38,063 nt of DNA from an uncultured Ectothiorhodospiraceae bacterium (GTDB taxonomy: Bacteria > Pseudomonadota > Gammaproteobacteria > UBA9214): assembly GCA_947258545.1 (NCBI GenBank), contig CAMYJI010000027.1, forward strand, positions 1 to 38,063, read 5' to 3'. This document shows positions 9,921 through 18,317 of this stretch, one piece after another. The position numbers and the translations under genes are program-made. Under the pieces are notes generated by a model. The model was not told where the DNA came from and did no database searches. It saw only the letters and a program-made list of their open reading frames with translations. Every line of letters starts with the position of its first letter. Position 1 is the stretch's first letter.

Positions 9921-11003
9921 TCAACGTATTTTCAGTGTCGCCAGCCCAATCAGTACCAGGATCACCGTGATGATCCAGAAGCGCACGATGACCCTGGGTT
10001 CCGGCCACCCCTTTAGCTCAAAATGGTGATGCAGGGGCGCCATGCGGAATATCCGACGCCCGGTCAACTTGTACGAGGTCACCTGCAGGATGACCGACAC
10101 GGTCTCCATCACGAAGACCCCGCCCATGACCAGGAACACCAGCTCCTGGCGCACCAGCACGGCAACGATACCCAGCGCCGCCCCCAGGGCCAGGGCACCC
10201 ACATCACCCATGAAGACCATGGCGGGATAGGCGTTGAACCAGAGAAACCCGAGTCCGGCACCGACCAGGGCGCCGCAAAAGACCACGATCTCGCTGGCGT
10301 CGCGGATATAGGGAATACCCAGGTAAACGGCGAACTTCACATTGCCGGTGGCGTAGGCAAAGATGCCCAGCGCGCCGGCAATCAAAACGGTCGGCAGTAT
10401 CGCCAGGCCGTCCAGACCGTCGGTCAGGTTCACGGCATTACTCGAACCGACAATCACGAAATAGGTCAGCGCGACATACAACCAGCCGAGGTTGATGGCA
10501 ACCTCCTTGAAAAAGGGCACGATCAGGGTGGTCTCTGCCGGTGTCACGGCCGTCAGGTAGAGAAACAGCGCCACACCGAGTCCGATCACCGACTGCCAGA
10601 ACAGCTTCACCCGGGCCGGCAGGCCGGCGGAATTCTTCAATACCAGTTTGCGGTAGTCATCGACCCAGCCGATGCCGCCGAATAACAGGGTGACCAGCAA
10701 CACCACCCAGACATAGCGGTTGGACAGGTCCGCCCACAACAGGGTGGCAATGACCACGGCAACCAGGATCAGCGCACCACCCATGGTCGGGGTACCGGCC
10801 TTGACCAGGTGTGACTCCGGCCCATCGTCACGCACCGACTGACCGATCTGGTAATGCCCGAGGCGGCGGATCATTTCCGGCCCGACGACAAATGAAATCA
10901 ACAGCGCCGTTAGCACCCCGAAGATGGCGCGCAGCGTCAGGTACTGGAAGACATTGAAGCCGCTGTGATACTGGCTCAGGTATTCCGCAAGGTAGACCAG
11001 CAT
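9921..11003 (-). CDS. mraY: Phospho-N-acetylmuramoyl-pentapeptide transferase MraY
   Basis: Integral membrane enzyme that transfers phospho-MurNAc-pentapeptide to undecaprenyl phosphate, giving lipid I. The 360 residues equal the E. coli length and about ten membrane segments are visible. The catalytic acidic residues align in place: Asp115 and Asp116 in GWVDDYRKL, the [12 protein letters not shown] segment, and Asp267 in [12 protein letters not shown]. The [11 protein letters not shown] cytoplasmic loop is also present. The start lies 2 bp after the murF stop, so coupling with murF is likely. Confidence 0.99.
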   Translation of the reverse strand: MLVYLAEYLSQYHSGFNVFQYLTLRAIFGVLTALLISFVVGPEMIRRLGHYQIGQSVRDDGPESHLVKAGTPTMGGALILVAVVIATLLWADLSNRYVWVVLLVTLLFGGIGWVDDYRKLVLKNSAGLPARVKLFWQSVIGLGVALFLYLTAVTPAETTLIVPFFKEVAINLGWLYVALTYFVIVGSSNAVNLTDGLDGLAILPTVLIAGALGIFAYATGNVKFAVYLGIPYIRDASEIVVFCGALVGAGLGFLWFNAYPAMVFMGDVGALALGAALGIVAVLVRQELVFLVMGGVFVMETVSVILQVTSYKLTGRRIFRMAPLHHHFELKGWPEPRVIVRFWIITVILVLIGLATLKIR

Positions 11004-11005
11004 GG

Positions 11006-12382
11006 CTAGTGCCTCACTTCCGGCTGGCTTGATGTGTTGTGGACACTGGCCCCCAGGGCCTCGACGACCCGTTCCATGCGCATGCGCCGCGAACCCTTCA
11101 CCAGGATATTCAAGTCGGGGTGGCGCATCCCCTCCAGCGCCGCCAGCAGCGTTTCCAGCGTGTCGAAGGCCGCGCCCCGGTCACCGAAGGCATCCACCGC
11201 TCCCTGCGCCAGCTCGCCCAGGCCGAACAGGCGGTCGATACCCGCACGGCGCGCGCGGCGACCGGCCTCGCGATGCAGCGCCGCCGCCTCCGACCCCAGT
11301 TCACCCATGTCGCCCAGCACCAGCCAGGTCTCCCCCTGCGCCGTTGCCAGCACGTCGAGCGCGACCTGCAGTGACTCGGGGTTGGCATTGTAGGTGTCAT
11401 CGATCAGCGTCACGCCGTCGGGCAGGTGATGGACATTGAAGCGCCCGGTGACCGGCGTCAGTGATTCCAGTCCCCGGCGCAGCGTTTCCAGATCGGCGCC
11501 GGCCGCCAGGGCGGCAGCCGTGGCGGCCAGGGAATTCATGACGTTATGCCGGCCGGGAACCGGCAGTTGAATCTCAATCTCGCCCCGGGGAGTCTTCAGC
11601 AGCACCCGGCTGCCGCTGACATCGCCTTGCCAGTCGGCCTGTACCGCGGCCGGTTGTTCCAGCCCGAAATCGATGATCCGTGCGGCACCCGCCAGTTCGC
11701 GCCACAGCGGGGCAAACCGGTCGTCGGCATTGATGACCGCGGTATCCCCCGCAGCCAGGCGCGCGAACACCTCGCCCTTGGCCCGGGCCACGCCCTCCAG
11801 GTCGCCAAAGCCCTCGAGGTGCGCCGGGCCGGCATTGGTGACCACCGCAATCGTGGGCCGGGCAATCCGCGCCAGGTAATCGATCTCGCCCGGATGGTTG
11901 GCACCCATCTCGATCACCGCAAAGCGGTCATCCGCGGACAGCCGCGCCAGGGTCAGGGGCAGCCCGATATCGTTGTTGAGATTACCCCGCGTCGACAGGG
12001 TGCGACCTGCACGGGAAAGGATCGCGTCGGTCATGGCACGCACCGTGGTCTTCCCGTTGCTGCCGGTGATCGCCACGACCGGTAGCGTGAATCGGCTGCG
12101 CCAGTTGGCCGCCAGCCGGCCGAGTGCCAGCCGGGTATCGTCAACCTCGAGCAACGGCAAGGCGGTTTCCTGCAGGCGGCTGACGGCCGCTGCGGCGGCG
12201 CCCTGCGCGTGCGCCACCTCGAGAAAATCGTGACCATCGAAATTCGGTCCCGCCAGCGCCACAAACAGGTTGCCCGCCTTGAGCTGGCGGGTATCGGTGC
12301 TGATGCCACGAAAAAAAACGTCGCCGGAGACACAGCGACCATCGAGCACCTGCGCCGCTTCCGAGAGTTGCATCGCCATCAT
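11006..12382 (-). CDS. murF: UDP-MurNAc-tripeptide--D-alanyl-D-alanine ligase MurF
   Basis: Last Mur ligase, which adds the D-Ala-D-Ala dipeptide made by Ddl. The 458-residue protein has the N-terminal substrate segment [20 protein letters not shown], the P-loop [12 protein letters not shown] (GSNGKTT about 107-113), [23 protein letters not shown], and the C-terminal [22 protein letters not shown] and [10 protein letters not shown]. The frame is open to an ATG at 12391, but the ATG at 12382 overlaps the murE stop in the ATGA manner seen throughout the cluster, so I start there. Confidence 0.97.
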   Translation of the reverse strand: MMAMQLSEAAQVLDGRCVSGDVFFRGISTDTRQLKAGNLFVALAGPNFDGHDFLEVAHAQGAAAAAVSRLQETALPLLEVDDTRLALGRLAANWRSRFTLPVVAITGSNGKTTVRAMTDAILSRAGRTLSTRGNLNNDIGLPLTLARLSADDRFAVIEMGANHPGEIDYLARIARPTIAVVTNAGPAHLEGFGDLEGVARAKGEVFARLAAGDTAVINADDRFAPLWRELAGAARIIDFGLEQPAAVQADWQGDVSGSRVLLKTPRGEIEIQLPVPGRHNVMNSLAATAAALAAGADLETLRRGLESLTPVTGRFNVHHLPDGVTLIDDTYNANPESLQVALDVLATAQGETWLVLGDMGELGSEAAALHREAGRRARRAGIDRLFGLGELAQGAVDAFGDRGAAFDTLETLLAALEGMRHPDLNILVKGSRRMRMERVVEALGASVHNTSSQPEVRH

Positions 12383-13914
12383 CGCGCCCATTCCCGCTGC
12401 AGTGCCATGACGCGTTCTCTGTCGCTGAAGGGTATCGATTTGTCAGCGATGATTTGCACCGTTTCATGACCCTTGCCAGCGATCAGCACGATGTCATCAG
12501 GACCGGCCTCCTCCAGTGTGCTGTCGATGGCAGCGGCCCGGTTGTGTTCGATGCGCACCTGTTCGGGATGAGCAAGGCCGGTGCAGATATCGGCCATGAT
12601 GCGCTCCGGGTCTTCGTTGCGCGGATTGTCGTCCGTGAGCACGAGCCGGTCGGCGCGACGCTCCGCGACCGCTGCCATCAGTGGCCGCTTGCCGCGGTCA
12701 CGGTCACCACCGGCGCCGAACACACACCATAATTTCCCCGCGCAATGAACGCGCAGGGACTTCAGCACCTCGTCCAGTGCGCCCGAGGTATGCGCGTAGT
12801 CGACCACCGCCAGGGGCCTGCCGGGTCCCATCTCGAAACGCTCCATGCGTCCCGGCACGGTGCAGGTGCGCGCCAGGCGCAATAACGCCTCTTCAAACGG
12901 GAGCCCGGTCACGCACAGGCTGGTCAGGGAGGCCAGCAGGTTACTGGCATTGAAACGCCCCAGTAGCGAACTCTCCAGCACACCACTCCCCCAGGGGGAG
13001 TGCACCTCGAGTGAAATACCGCCGAGGTCCAGCTTCAGGTTGCGCCCGATGACCCACTGCGCCGGGTAGCGGGTCCGGTACGGCTCGCCTTCAAGACGGT
13101 AGGCAACCGGCGCCACGCCAGCCGGTATGTCATCAAGCAGGGTGCGCCCGAAGGTGTCGTCGGCATTGATGACGGCATAGCGCAGCCCGCTGCTGTGAAA
13201 CAGCTTGCGCTTGGCATAGGCGTAGGATTCCACATCACCGTGATAGTCGAGGTGGTCGCGCGACAGATTGGTCAGCACCGCCACATCAAAGTCCACCCCG
13301 CTCACCCGCGCCTGATCCATGGCATGCGATGAGACCTCGGCCACCACACAGCGTGCGCCCTTCTGCTGCATGGCATACAGGGCTTGTTGCACGGTCAGCG
13401 CATCCGGCGTGGTATGGGTACCGGCACTCAGTTCACTGTACAGGCCGTAGCCCAGGGTACCGATCACGCCGCAACGGCGGTCACTGCTGTCCAGCGCCTG
13501 GGCGATGTAATGACTGCAGGAGGTTTTGCCGTCCGTGCCGGTGACACCGATCACGAACAGGCCGTGCGAGGGGTGACCATAGAAACGATCGGCGATCAGG
13601 CCGACCAGCTGGCTGAGCCCGCGAATGGAAATGACGGGCACCGGCAACAGGGCCGCCAGTTCGGCCAGCCCGGGCTCATCGGCCGCCGGCTCCCAGGCAA
13701 CCGCAGCCGCGCCCAGGGCAATGGCCTGGCGTGCATGGTGCAGACCATGGGTCCTGCTGCCCGCCACGGCCAGGAACAAGTCACCCGACTGCACCTTGCG
13801 ACTGTCGAGTGCAAGACCTGAAAGCGTCACTTCCTGCCTGATTGAAGCCTCGGTCAGGCCACGCAACAGGCCCGACAGGGTATGTCCTGTCATCAATACC
13901 TTTGCTGTCATCAT
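12379..13914 (-). CDS. murE: UDP-MurNAc-L-Ala-D-Glu--meso-diaminopimelate ligase MurE
   Basis: Mur ligase that adds the third residue of the stem peptide. The 511-residue protein has LALDSRKVQSGDLFLAV at the N-terminus, the P-loop TGTDGKTSCSHY (GTDGKTS 126-132), EVSSHAMDQ, TNLSRDHLDYHG, the region of the carbamylated lysine YAKRKLF, and DNPR at 429-432. The DNPR motif is the known marker for meso-diaminopimelate rather than lysine, so the wall is of the Gram-negative type. The ATG at 13914 has GGGAGA upstream and overlaps the ftsI stop by 4 nt. Confidence 0.98.
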   Translation of the reverse strand: MMTAKVLMTGHTLSGLLRGLTEASIRQEVTLSGLALDSRKVQSGDLFLAVAGSRTHGLHHARQAIALGAAAVAWEPAADEPGLAELAALLPVPVISIRGLSQLVGLIADRFYGHPSHGLFVIGVTGTDGKTSCSHYIAQALDSSDRRCGVIGTLGYGLYSELSAGTHTTPDALTVQQALYAMQQKGARCVVAEVSSHAMDQARVSGVDFDVAVLTNLSRDHLDYHGDVESYAYAKRKLFHSSGLRYAVINADDTFGRTLLDDIPAGVAPVAYRLEGEPYRTRYPAQWVIGRNLKLDLGGISLEVHSPWGSGVLESSLLGRFNASNLLASLTSLCVTGLPFEEALLRLARTCTVPGRMERFEMGPGRPLAVVDYAHTSGALDEVLKSLRVHCAGKLWCVFGAGGDRDRGKRPLMAAVAERRADRLVLTDDNPRNEDPERIMADICTGLAHPEQVRIEHNRAAAIDSTLEEAGPDDIVLIAGKGHETVQIIADKSIPFSDRERVMALQREWAR

Positions 13915-15623
13915 GCCGGTTCTCCCGAGCTCACGTTACGGGTTTCCAGAAGCGGGTAATTGTCCGGCGGTATCGCCATCAGACGCAGCGCGCCCGACAT
14001 TACCCGCGAAAATACAGGCGCGGCCACCTGGCCGCCGTAATACTTGCCGTTGTCAGGTTCGTTCACCACCACCACCATGGCCAGGCGCGGATCGGTGACC
14101 GGCGCCATGCCGGCAAATACCGCGAGATATTTGTCATCCGCATAACCACCGGCAATCGACTTGCGCACGGTGCCGGTCTTGCCCGCCACCCGGTAGCCGG
14201 CAACGCGTGCAGCCAGGGCGGTGCCCTCGGGACCGGTGACCTCCTCCAGCATGGCCATCACCTGCTGCGCCACGCGTGCCGACAGGACCCGTTCACCGCG
14301 TGGCGCGGCGTCCTGGCGCAGGAAATTGACAGGCCGCCTGATGCCCTCATCTGCCAGGACCGCGTAGGCCTGGGTGAGCTGCAACGGGGTTACTGATAGC
14401 CCGTAACCGAATGCCAGGGTTGCCGTCTCGATCGAGTTCCAGTTGCGATAACCCACCAGCAGTCCGGAGGCCTCGCCCGGGTATCCGCTCTCTGTCTGGA
14501 CACCGAACCCGAGATTCGACAGCAGCGACCAGATACGCTCGGCAGGTAGTGACAGGGCAATCTTGGTGATGCCCACATTGCTGGACTTGCGTATGACACC
14601 GGAGACATCCAGCACACCGTAATTGTGCACATCCTTGACGGTATTCACGCCGACGCGAAACCAGCCTGGTTCCGTATCGACCGGGGTATCCGGCCGGTAG
14701 CGCTTGCTCTCCAGCGCAGTGGCAACGATAAACGGCTTCATCGTTGAGCCCGGCTCGAACACATCGGTGACCGCGCGGTTGCGCAAGTGCTGGCGACGCA
14801 GCTTCTGCCGGTTGTTCGGGTTATAGGACGGCTGGTTGACCATGGCCAGCACCTCACCGGTCTCGATATCCAGCACCACCGCCGATGCCGACTGCGCCCC
14901 GTGTTCCTTCATGGCCGCCTTCAGTTCGCGGTAGGCCAGGTACTGGATGCGACGGTCGATACTCAACACCAGGTCCTTGCCGGGACGCGGGAGGCGGATG
15001 CTTTCGACATCCTCGACCGCATGACGCCGGCCATCCTTGATCACCCGCTTGGCACCCGGCTCGCCACGCAGCCACTCCCCGTAGGCCAGCTCCAGGCCTT
15101 CCTGACCAACATCATCGATATTGGTGAACCCGACCACCTGTGCGGCCACCTCTCCGGCCGGGTAGTAACGCTTGTATTCCTTCTGCAGGTACACGCCCTG
15201 GATATTCAGCATCCTGACCTGCGCGGCCAGCGAGGGACTGATATGACGGCGCAGGTAGACAAACTCGCGCGCCGCATTCCGGGCCAGCAACTGCTGCACA
15301 TGGTCACGGTCGAGTGACAGCAGGCGTGACAGCGTTGAAATGCCTTCCTGAACATTCTCCAGTTCCTGCGGGCTTACCCAGACGGATTCGACCGGGGTAC
15401 TCACCGCCAGCGGCTCGTTGTGGCGATCCAGGATCATGCCGCGATGCGCCGGCAGTTCAACCACGCGCAGGTGCCGTGCCTGACCCTGGGTCTGCAGAAA
15501 GTCTTTGTCCAGCACCTGCAGACTGACGGCACGCCACACCAGCGTCAGCAGCGCCAGCAGCATGACCAGAACCAGCAACATGTGCCGGCCCGGCTGCACT
15601 GAAAATGTTGCGTTCCTGTTCAT
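13911..15623 (-). CDS. ftsI: Septal peptidoglycan transpeptidase FtsI (PBP3)
   Basis: Class B penicillin-binding protein that crosslinks septal peptidoglycan with FtsW. The 570-residue protein has a short cytoplasmic tail, one membrane anchor (about 15-33), an N-terminal pedestal domain beginning RGMILDRHNEPLA, and the transpeptidase domain with the active-site serine of STMK (293-296), SSN (347-349) and KTGT (482-485). The frame is open upstream to 15743 but that part is inside ftsL. The ATG at 15623 overlaps the ftsL stop as ATGA and gives a length close to E. coli FtsI (588). Confidence 0.98.
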   Translation of the reverse strand: MNRNATFSVQPGRHMLLVLVMLLALLTLVWRAVSLQVLDKDFLQTQGQARHLRVVELPAHRGMILDRHNEPLAVSTPVESVWVSPQELENVQEGISTLSRLLSLDRDHVQQLLARNAAREFVYLRRHISPSLAAQVRMLNIQGVYLQKEYKRYYPAGEVAAQVVGFTNIDDVGQEGLELAYGEWLRGEPGAKRVIKDGRRHAVEDVESIRLPRPGKDLVLSIDRRIQYLAYRELKAAMKEHGAQSASAVVLDIETGEVLAMVNQPSYNPNNRQKLRRQHLRNRAVTDVFEPGSTMKPFIVATALESKRYRPDTPVDTEPGWFRVGVNTVKDVHNYGVLDVSGVIRKSSNVGITKIALSLPAERIWSLLSNLGFGVQTESGYPGEASGLLVGYRNWNSIETATLAFGYGLSVTPLQLTQAYAVLADEGIRRPVNFLRQDAAPRGERVLSARVAQQVMAMLEEVTGPEGTALAARVAGYRVAGKTGTVRKSIAGGYADDKYLAVFAGMAPVTDPRLAMVVVVNEPDNGKYYGGQVAAPVFSRVMSGALRLMAIPPDNYPLLETRNVSSGEPA

Positions 15624-15889
15624 GGCTTCACGATCACCAGGGTGTCCGGTGCTGGATTGATCATTCCCAGCCGGTTGCGCGCCGCCTGCTCCACTTGCCC
15701 GTAGGTCGTCAGGGTGCTTTGTTCCAGCTGCAGCTGGCCCCACTCGACATCCATCCGGTCCCGCTCGTAACCCAGGGCCTGCAGCTCAACGAACAGCATG
15801 CGGTTCTGGTGCCGGGCATACACCACCCCCACGGACGACACGATAATGGCCAGCAACAGGATGACCAGTGTCATCGGCTTCACGCTCAT
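15620..15889 (-). CDS. ftsL: Cell division protein FtsL
   Basis: Small bitopic divisome protein that forms the FtsQLB complex. The 89 residues comprise a very short N-terminus, one membrane segment (about 7-24) and a periplasmic stretch with coiled-coil character (residues about 28-60, rich in Q, E, L), ending in the NRLGMINPAPDTLVIVKP type tail common in FtsL. The family is poorly conserved in sequence. The call rests on size, topology and position between rsmH and ftsI, each overlapped by 4 nt. Confidence 0.95.
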   Translation of the reverse strand: MSVKPMTLVILLLAIIVSSVGVVYARHQNRMLFVELQALGYERDRMDVEWGQLQLEQSTLTTYGQVEQAARNRLGMINPAPDTLVIVKP

Positions 15890-16821
15890 TGCAGTCGCTC
15901 CGCCAGCCTCAAGACCGCGCTGCGGGCACGCGGATTGCGGGCCAGTTCTTCTGCACCCGCACGGATGGCCTTGCCAACGGGCCGCAGGCGCGGCTGGTGA
16001 CCCGGACCCGCCAGCGGAAAACCCGGTGGAAGCTGCTCACCCTGGTACTCGCGGCGAATGAAGCGTTTCACCATGCGATCCTCGAGCGAGTGAAAGCTGA
16101 TCACCGCCAGCCGTCCGTGAGCTGCCAGGGCATCCGGCACCTGTTGGAGCACCGACTTCAGGTCATCGAGTTCATGGTTGATGTAAATACGTAGTGCCTG
16201 AAAACTCCGCGTGGCGGGATGCTTGTTCTTTTCGCGCACCGGCACAGCCGCCGCAACCAGTTCTGCCAGCTGCCGCGTGGTCTCGATGGGAGCGGTTTGG
16301 CGCGCCGCAACTAGTGCGCGCGCAATGCGCCGCGCGAAACGTTCCTCGCCATAGGTCTTGAGTACATCGCTGATGTCTGACTCGCTCGCCTGCGCAAGCC
16401 ACTGTGCGGCACTGATGCCCGCACCGGGATCCATGCGCATGTCGAGGGGGCCGTCGTCCGAGAAGCTGAACCCACGTGAAGGGTCATCGAGTTGCGGTGA
16501 GGAAACACCGAGATCCAGTAACAGGCCGTTGATCTTTCCTTGAAGTTGTCGTTGCTCGACCAGATGACTCAGCATCGTGAACGTTCCCTGTTCAATCTCG
16601 AACCGTGGATCACTACCGTATTGTTCTTCGGCCGACTGCACGGCCTCGGGGTCCTTGTCCATCGCCAGCAATCTTCCCTGCGCTCCAAGCCTGCCGAGGA
16701 TGGCCCCCGCATGGCCGCCACGGCCAAAGGTTCCATCCACATACACACCGCCCGGTCGAATATCGAGCCCTTCCAGCACTTCCTTGAGCAGTACCGGCTG
16801 GTGTGCGTAGTCCGTTACCAT
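15886..16821 (-). CDS. rsmH: 16S rRNA m4C1402 methyltransferase RsmH (MraW)
   Basis: S-adenosylmethionine-dependent enzyme that N4-methylates C1402 of 16S rRNA in the decoding centre. The 311-residue protein has the N-terminal HQPVLLKEVLEGL, the cofactor loop DGTFGRGGHAGAIL (about 29-42), MDKDPEAV, LLLDLGVSSPQLDDPSRGFSF, PLDMRMDP and the C-terminal ISFHSLEDRMVKRF, all diagnostic of the family. The ATG at 16821 lies 3 bp downstream of the mraZ stop. The mraZ-rsmH pair at the head of the dcw cluster is the usual arrangement. Confidence 0.99.
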   Translation of the reverse strand: MVTDYAHQPVLLKEVLEGLDIRPGGVYVDGTFGRGGHAGAILGRLGAQGRLLAMDKDPEAVQSAEEQYGSDPRFEIEQGTFTMLSHLVEQRQLQGKINGLLLDLGVSSPQLDDPSRGFSFSDDGPLDMRMDPGAGISAAQWLAQASESDISDVLKTYGEERFARRIARALVAARQTAPIETTRQLAELVAAAVPVREKNKHPATRSFQALRIYINHELDDLKSVLQQVPDALAAHGRLAVISFHSLEDRMVKRFIRREYQGEQLPPGFPLAGPGHQPRLRPVGKAIRAGAEELARNPRARSAVLRLAERLQ

Positions 16822-16824
16822 GAA

Positions 16825-17277
16825 TCAGAGCGTCAGCGATTCCAGTGAGTCCGGCAGTTCACCGGCATCGCGTTTCTCTGATACCCATTCACCACAGTCC
16901 TGTTCCCAGGACTGTTCATTCCATATTTCAAATTTGTTTCCCAGACCGGCAAGTACCACGCGCTTTTCCAGACTCGCGAATTCACGCAAGCGCGGCGGAA
17001 TCAGGATCCGGCCGCTGGTGTCGATCTCGAGTTCGGTGGCATGGCCCAGCAACATGCGCTGCAAGGTGCGGGTACGCTTGTCCTGGTTTGGCAGGCGGAC
17101 GAGTTTGCGTTCGATCTCGTCCCAGTCGGGGTAGGGGTACAGCAGCAGGCAGCGGTCGCCGTGGACGGTCAGTACCACGCGCCCTTGACAGCGCTCCTCG
17201 AGCACAGCCCGATAACGGGTGGGGAATGCCAGCCGCCCCTTCGCATCCAGATTGACTGTGCTGCCACCACGGAACAC
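16825..17277 (-). CDS. mraZ: Transcriptional regulator MraZ
   Basis: First gene of the dcw cluster. MraZ is a DNA-binding protein with two AbrB-like SpoVT/MraZ repeats that represses its own operon by binding TGGG repeats upstream. The 150-residue protein shows both repeats: VNLDAKGRLAFPTRYR near the N-terminus and LEIDTSGRILIPPRLRE in the second half. The start is a GTG at 17277 (encoded start MFRGGS), preceded by AGGGGG about 6 nt upstream. A phased set of TGGG-type sites and a strong promoter lie directly upstream, consistent with autoregulation. Confidence 0.98.
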   Translation of the reverse strand: MFRGGSTVNLDAKGRLAFPTRYRAVLEERCQGRVVLTVHGDRCLLLYPYPDWDEIERKLVRLPNQDKRTRTLQRMLLGHATELEIDTSGRILIPPRLREFASLEKRVVLAGLGNKFEIWNEQSWEQDCGEWVSEKRDAGELPDSLESLTL

Positions 17278-17301
17278 TTTTGCCCCCTAAGCTCCCCAAA
17301 T

Positions 17302-17326
17302 CCCCATTTATTACCACTGCTTCCCA
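17302..17326 (-). promoter_or_regulatory. MraZ operator: three phased TGGGN repeats
   Basis: On the minus strand the repeats TGGGA (17322-17326), TGGTA (17312-17316) and TGGGG (17302-17306) are each separated by exactly 5 nt, a 10-bp period. This is the repeat layout known for MraZ binding boxes (TGGGN with 5-nt spacers). The middle repeat has one mismatch. A further TGGGG at 17294-17298 is off phase by 2 nt. The sites lie just downstream of the predicted transcription start, so bound MraZ would block initiation or early elongation. Confidence 0.82.
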
Positions 17327-17335
17327 CTTTTCGAC

Positions 17336-17365
17336 ACTATAGGGAGCCGGGAACGCTTCTGTCAA
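17336..17365 (-). promoter_or_regulatory. Sigma70 promoter of the dcw cluster (mraZ promoter)
   Basis: A perfect TTGACA -35 box (17360-17365 on the minus strand) is followed after 18 nt by TATAGT (17336-17341), five of six matches to the -10 consensus. It would start transcription near 17329, about 52 nt before the mraZ GTG and directly before the MraZ operator. No other promoter of this strength was seen in the dcw region, so it probably drives much of the cluster. Confidence 0.82.
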
Positions 17366-17676
17366 GCAAAAAACCAAAAGAATCCCCTTTTTGGGCAGTC
17401 ACTTAGCTCTGTTTCTGGATTCCGGATGGCAACATATGTCACATATAAATTGCAAATCAGAAACTTGCCAAACTTACCTACAGTAAATTGCGAACTAAAA
17501 ATAATTTCACCCCTCATTACGGGCCGCCTGCCGAGCTGGAATTGCACCCTTCAAGGCATTAGATCCGTGCAATTAACCCAATATCTTGGGTTTCTTTTGA
17601 GGGATAGACCGTAGATGTTGAGGCACACACTAATCGCAGCATGGAACGCTACCGTTCGCGCGCCTGCGGCGGGCAT
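17366..17676. other. Non-coding AT-rich stretch between ssb terminator and dcw promoter
   Basis: No gene is supported here. Positions 17402-17600 are visibly richer in A and T than the flanks. They contain an 8-bp inverted repeat AATTGCAC (17540-17547) / GTGCAATT (17567-17574) and a weak plus-strand hairpin AACCCAA (17575-17581) / TTGGGTT (17586-17592) followed by TCTTTT. A TATAAA at 17444-17449 could be a plus-strand -10 box but its -35 (TTCCGG, 17420-17425) is poor. Short reading frames in this stretch show no recognisable protein. It may be only spacer, or hold a small RNA (see findings). Confidence 0.6.
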
Positions 17677-17701
17677 AAAAAAGGCCTGCTGGGCAGGCCT
17701 T
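17677..17701 (-). terminator. Intrinsic terminator of ssb
   Basis: A perfect 9-bp stem AAGGCCTGC (17681-17689) / GCAGGCCTT (17693-17701) with a 3-nt loop is followed on the minus strand by a run of T (17677-17682, overlapping the stem base). It lies 28 bp after the ssb stop and separates ssb from the dcw promoter. Confidence 0.9.
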
Positions 17702-17729
17702 GGGTAAAACACGAATGCCTACGTAACCG

Positions 17730-18170
17730 TCAGAACGGGATGTCATCATCAAAGTCACCCGACCCGCCACTGCTCGCGGCCGCCGGTTGTGCGGCGGCGG
17801 GTGCCGGTTCAGCGCTATAACCGGCACTGCCACCTCGGCTTCCCAGCATCTGCATCTCATTGGCAATGATCTCCGTGGTATAGCGATCATTGCCGTTCTT
17901 GTCCTGCCACTTGCGGGTCTGCAGCCTGCCCTCCACGTAGACCTGCGACCCCTTCTTCAGGTACTCGCCCACGATCTCTGCCAGGCGGCTGTAGAACACG
18001 ATATTGTGCCATTCTGTGCGTTCCTGCTTCTCGCCGGTCTGCTTGTCCTTCCAGGAATCCGTCGTCGCCAGCGTGACATTGGCCACCGCATTGCCGCTCG
18101 GCATGTAGCGGACTTCCGGATCCTTGCCCAGATTGCCCACCAGAATCACCTTGTTTACTCCTCGTGCCAT
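17730..18170 (-). CDS. ssb: Single-stranded DNA-binding protein SSB
   Basis: Binds single-stranded DNA as a tetramer during replication, repair and recombination. The 146-residue protein has the OB fold at residues 1-112, with [37 protein letters not shown] and [15 protein letters not shown], then a flexible linker rich in Ala, Pro and Gly, and the acidic C-terminal tip DFDDDIPF that docks partner proteins. It is shorter than E. coli SSB (178) because of a shorter linker. The ATG has an AGGAGAG site. It follows the YajR-type transporter on the same strand after 147 bp and ends at a clear terminator. Confidence 0.99.
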   Translation of the reverse strand: MARGVNKVILVGNLGKDPEVRYMPSGNAVANVTLATTDSWKDKQTGEKQERTEWHNIVFYSRLAEIVGEYLKKGSQVYVEGRLQTRKWQDKNGNDRYTTEIIANEMQMLGSRGGSAGYSAEPAPAAAQPAAASSGGSGDFDDDIPF

Positions 18171-18317
18171 TATGCTCTCCTGTTATAGATATCCGTTCAC
18201 TTTCCCTGTGGTCCGCACCCCGCTATCGGGAACGATCAGCGCAGGTGTCTCCGGCCCCTATTCTATGCGATGGCCGGCAAACGATCTATGCAATCCTGCT
18301 GGCCCGGCCAATCCGCC

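Noticed and set aside
15624..15743. N-terminal extension of the ftsI frame (40 codons)
   Set aside because: It lies inside ftsL; the ATG at 15623 forms the ATGA overlap typical of the cluster and is followed at once by the membrane anchor.
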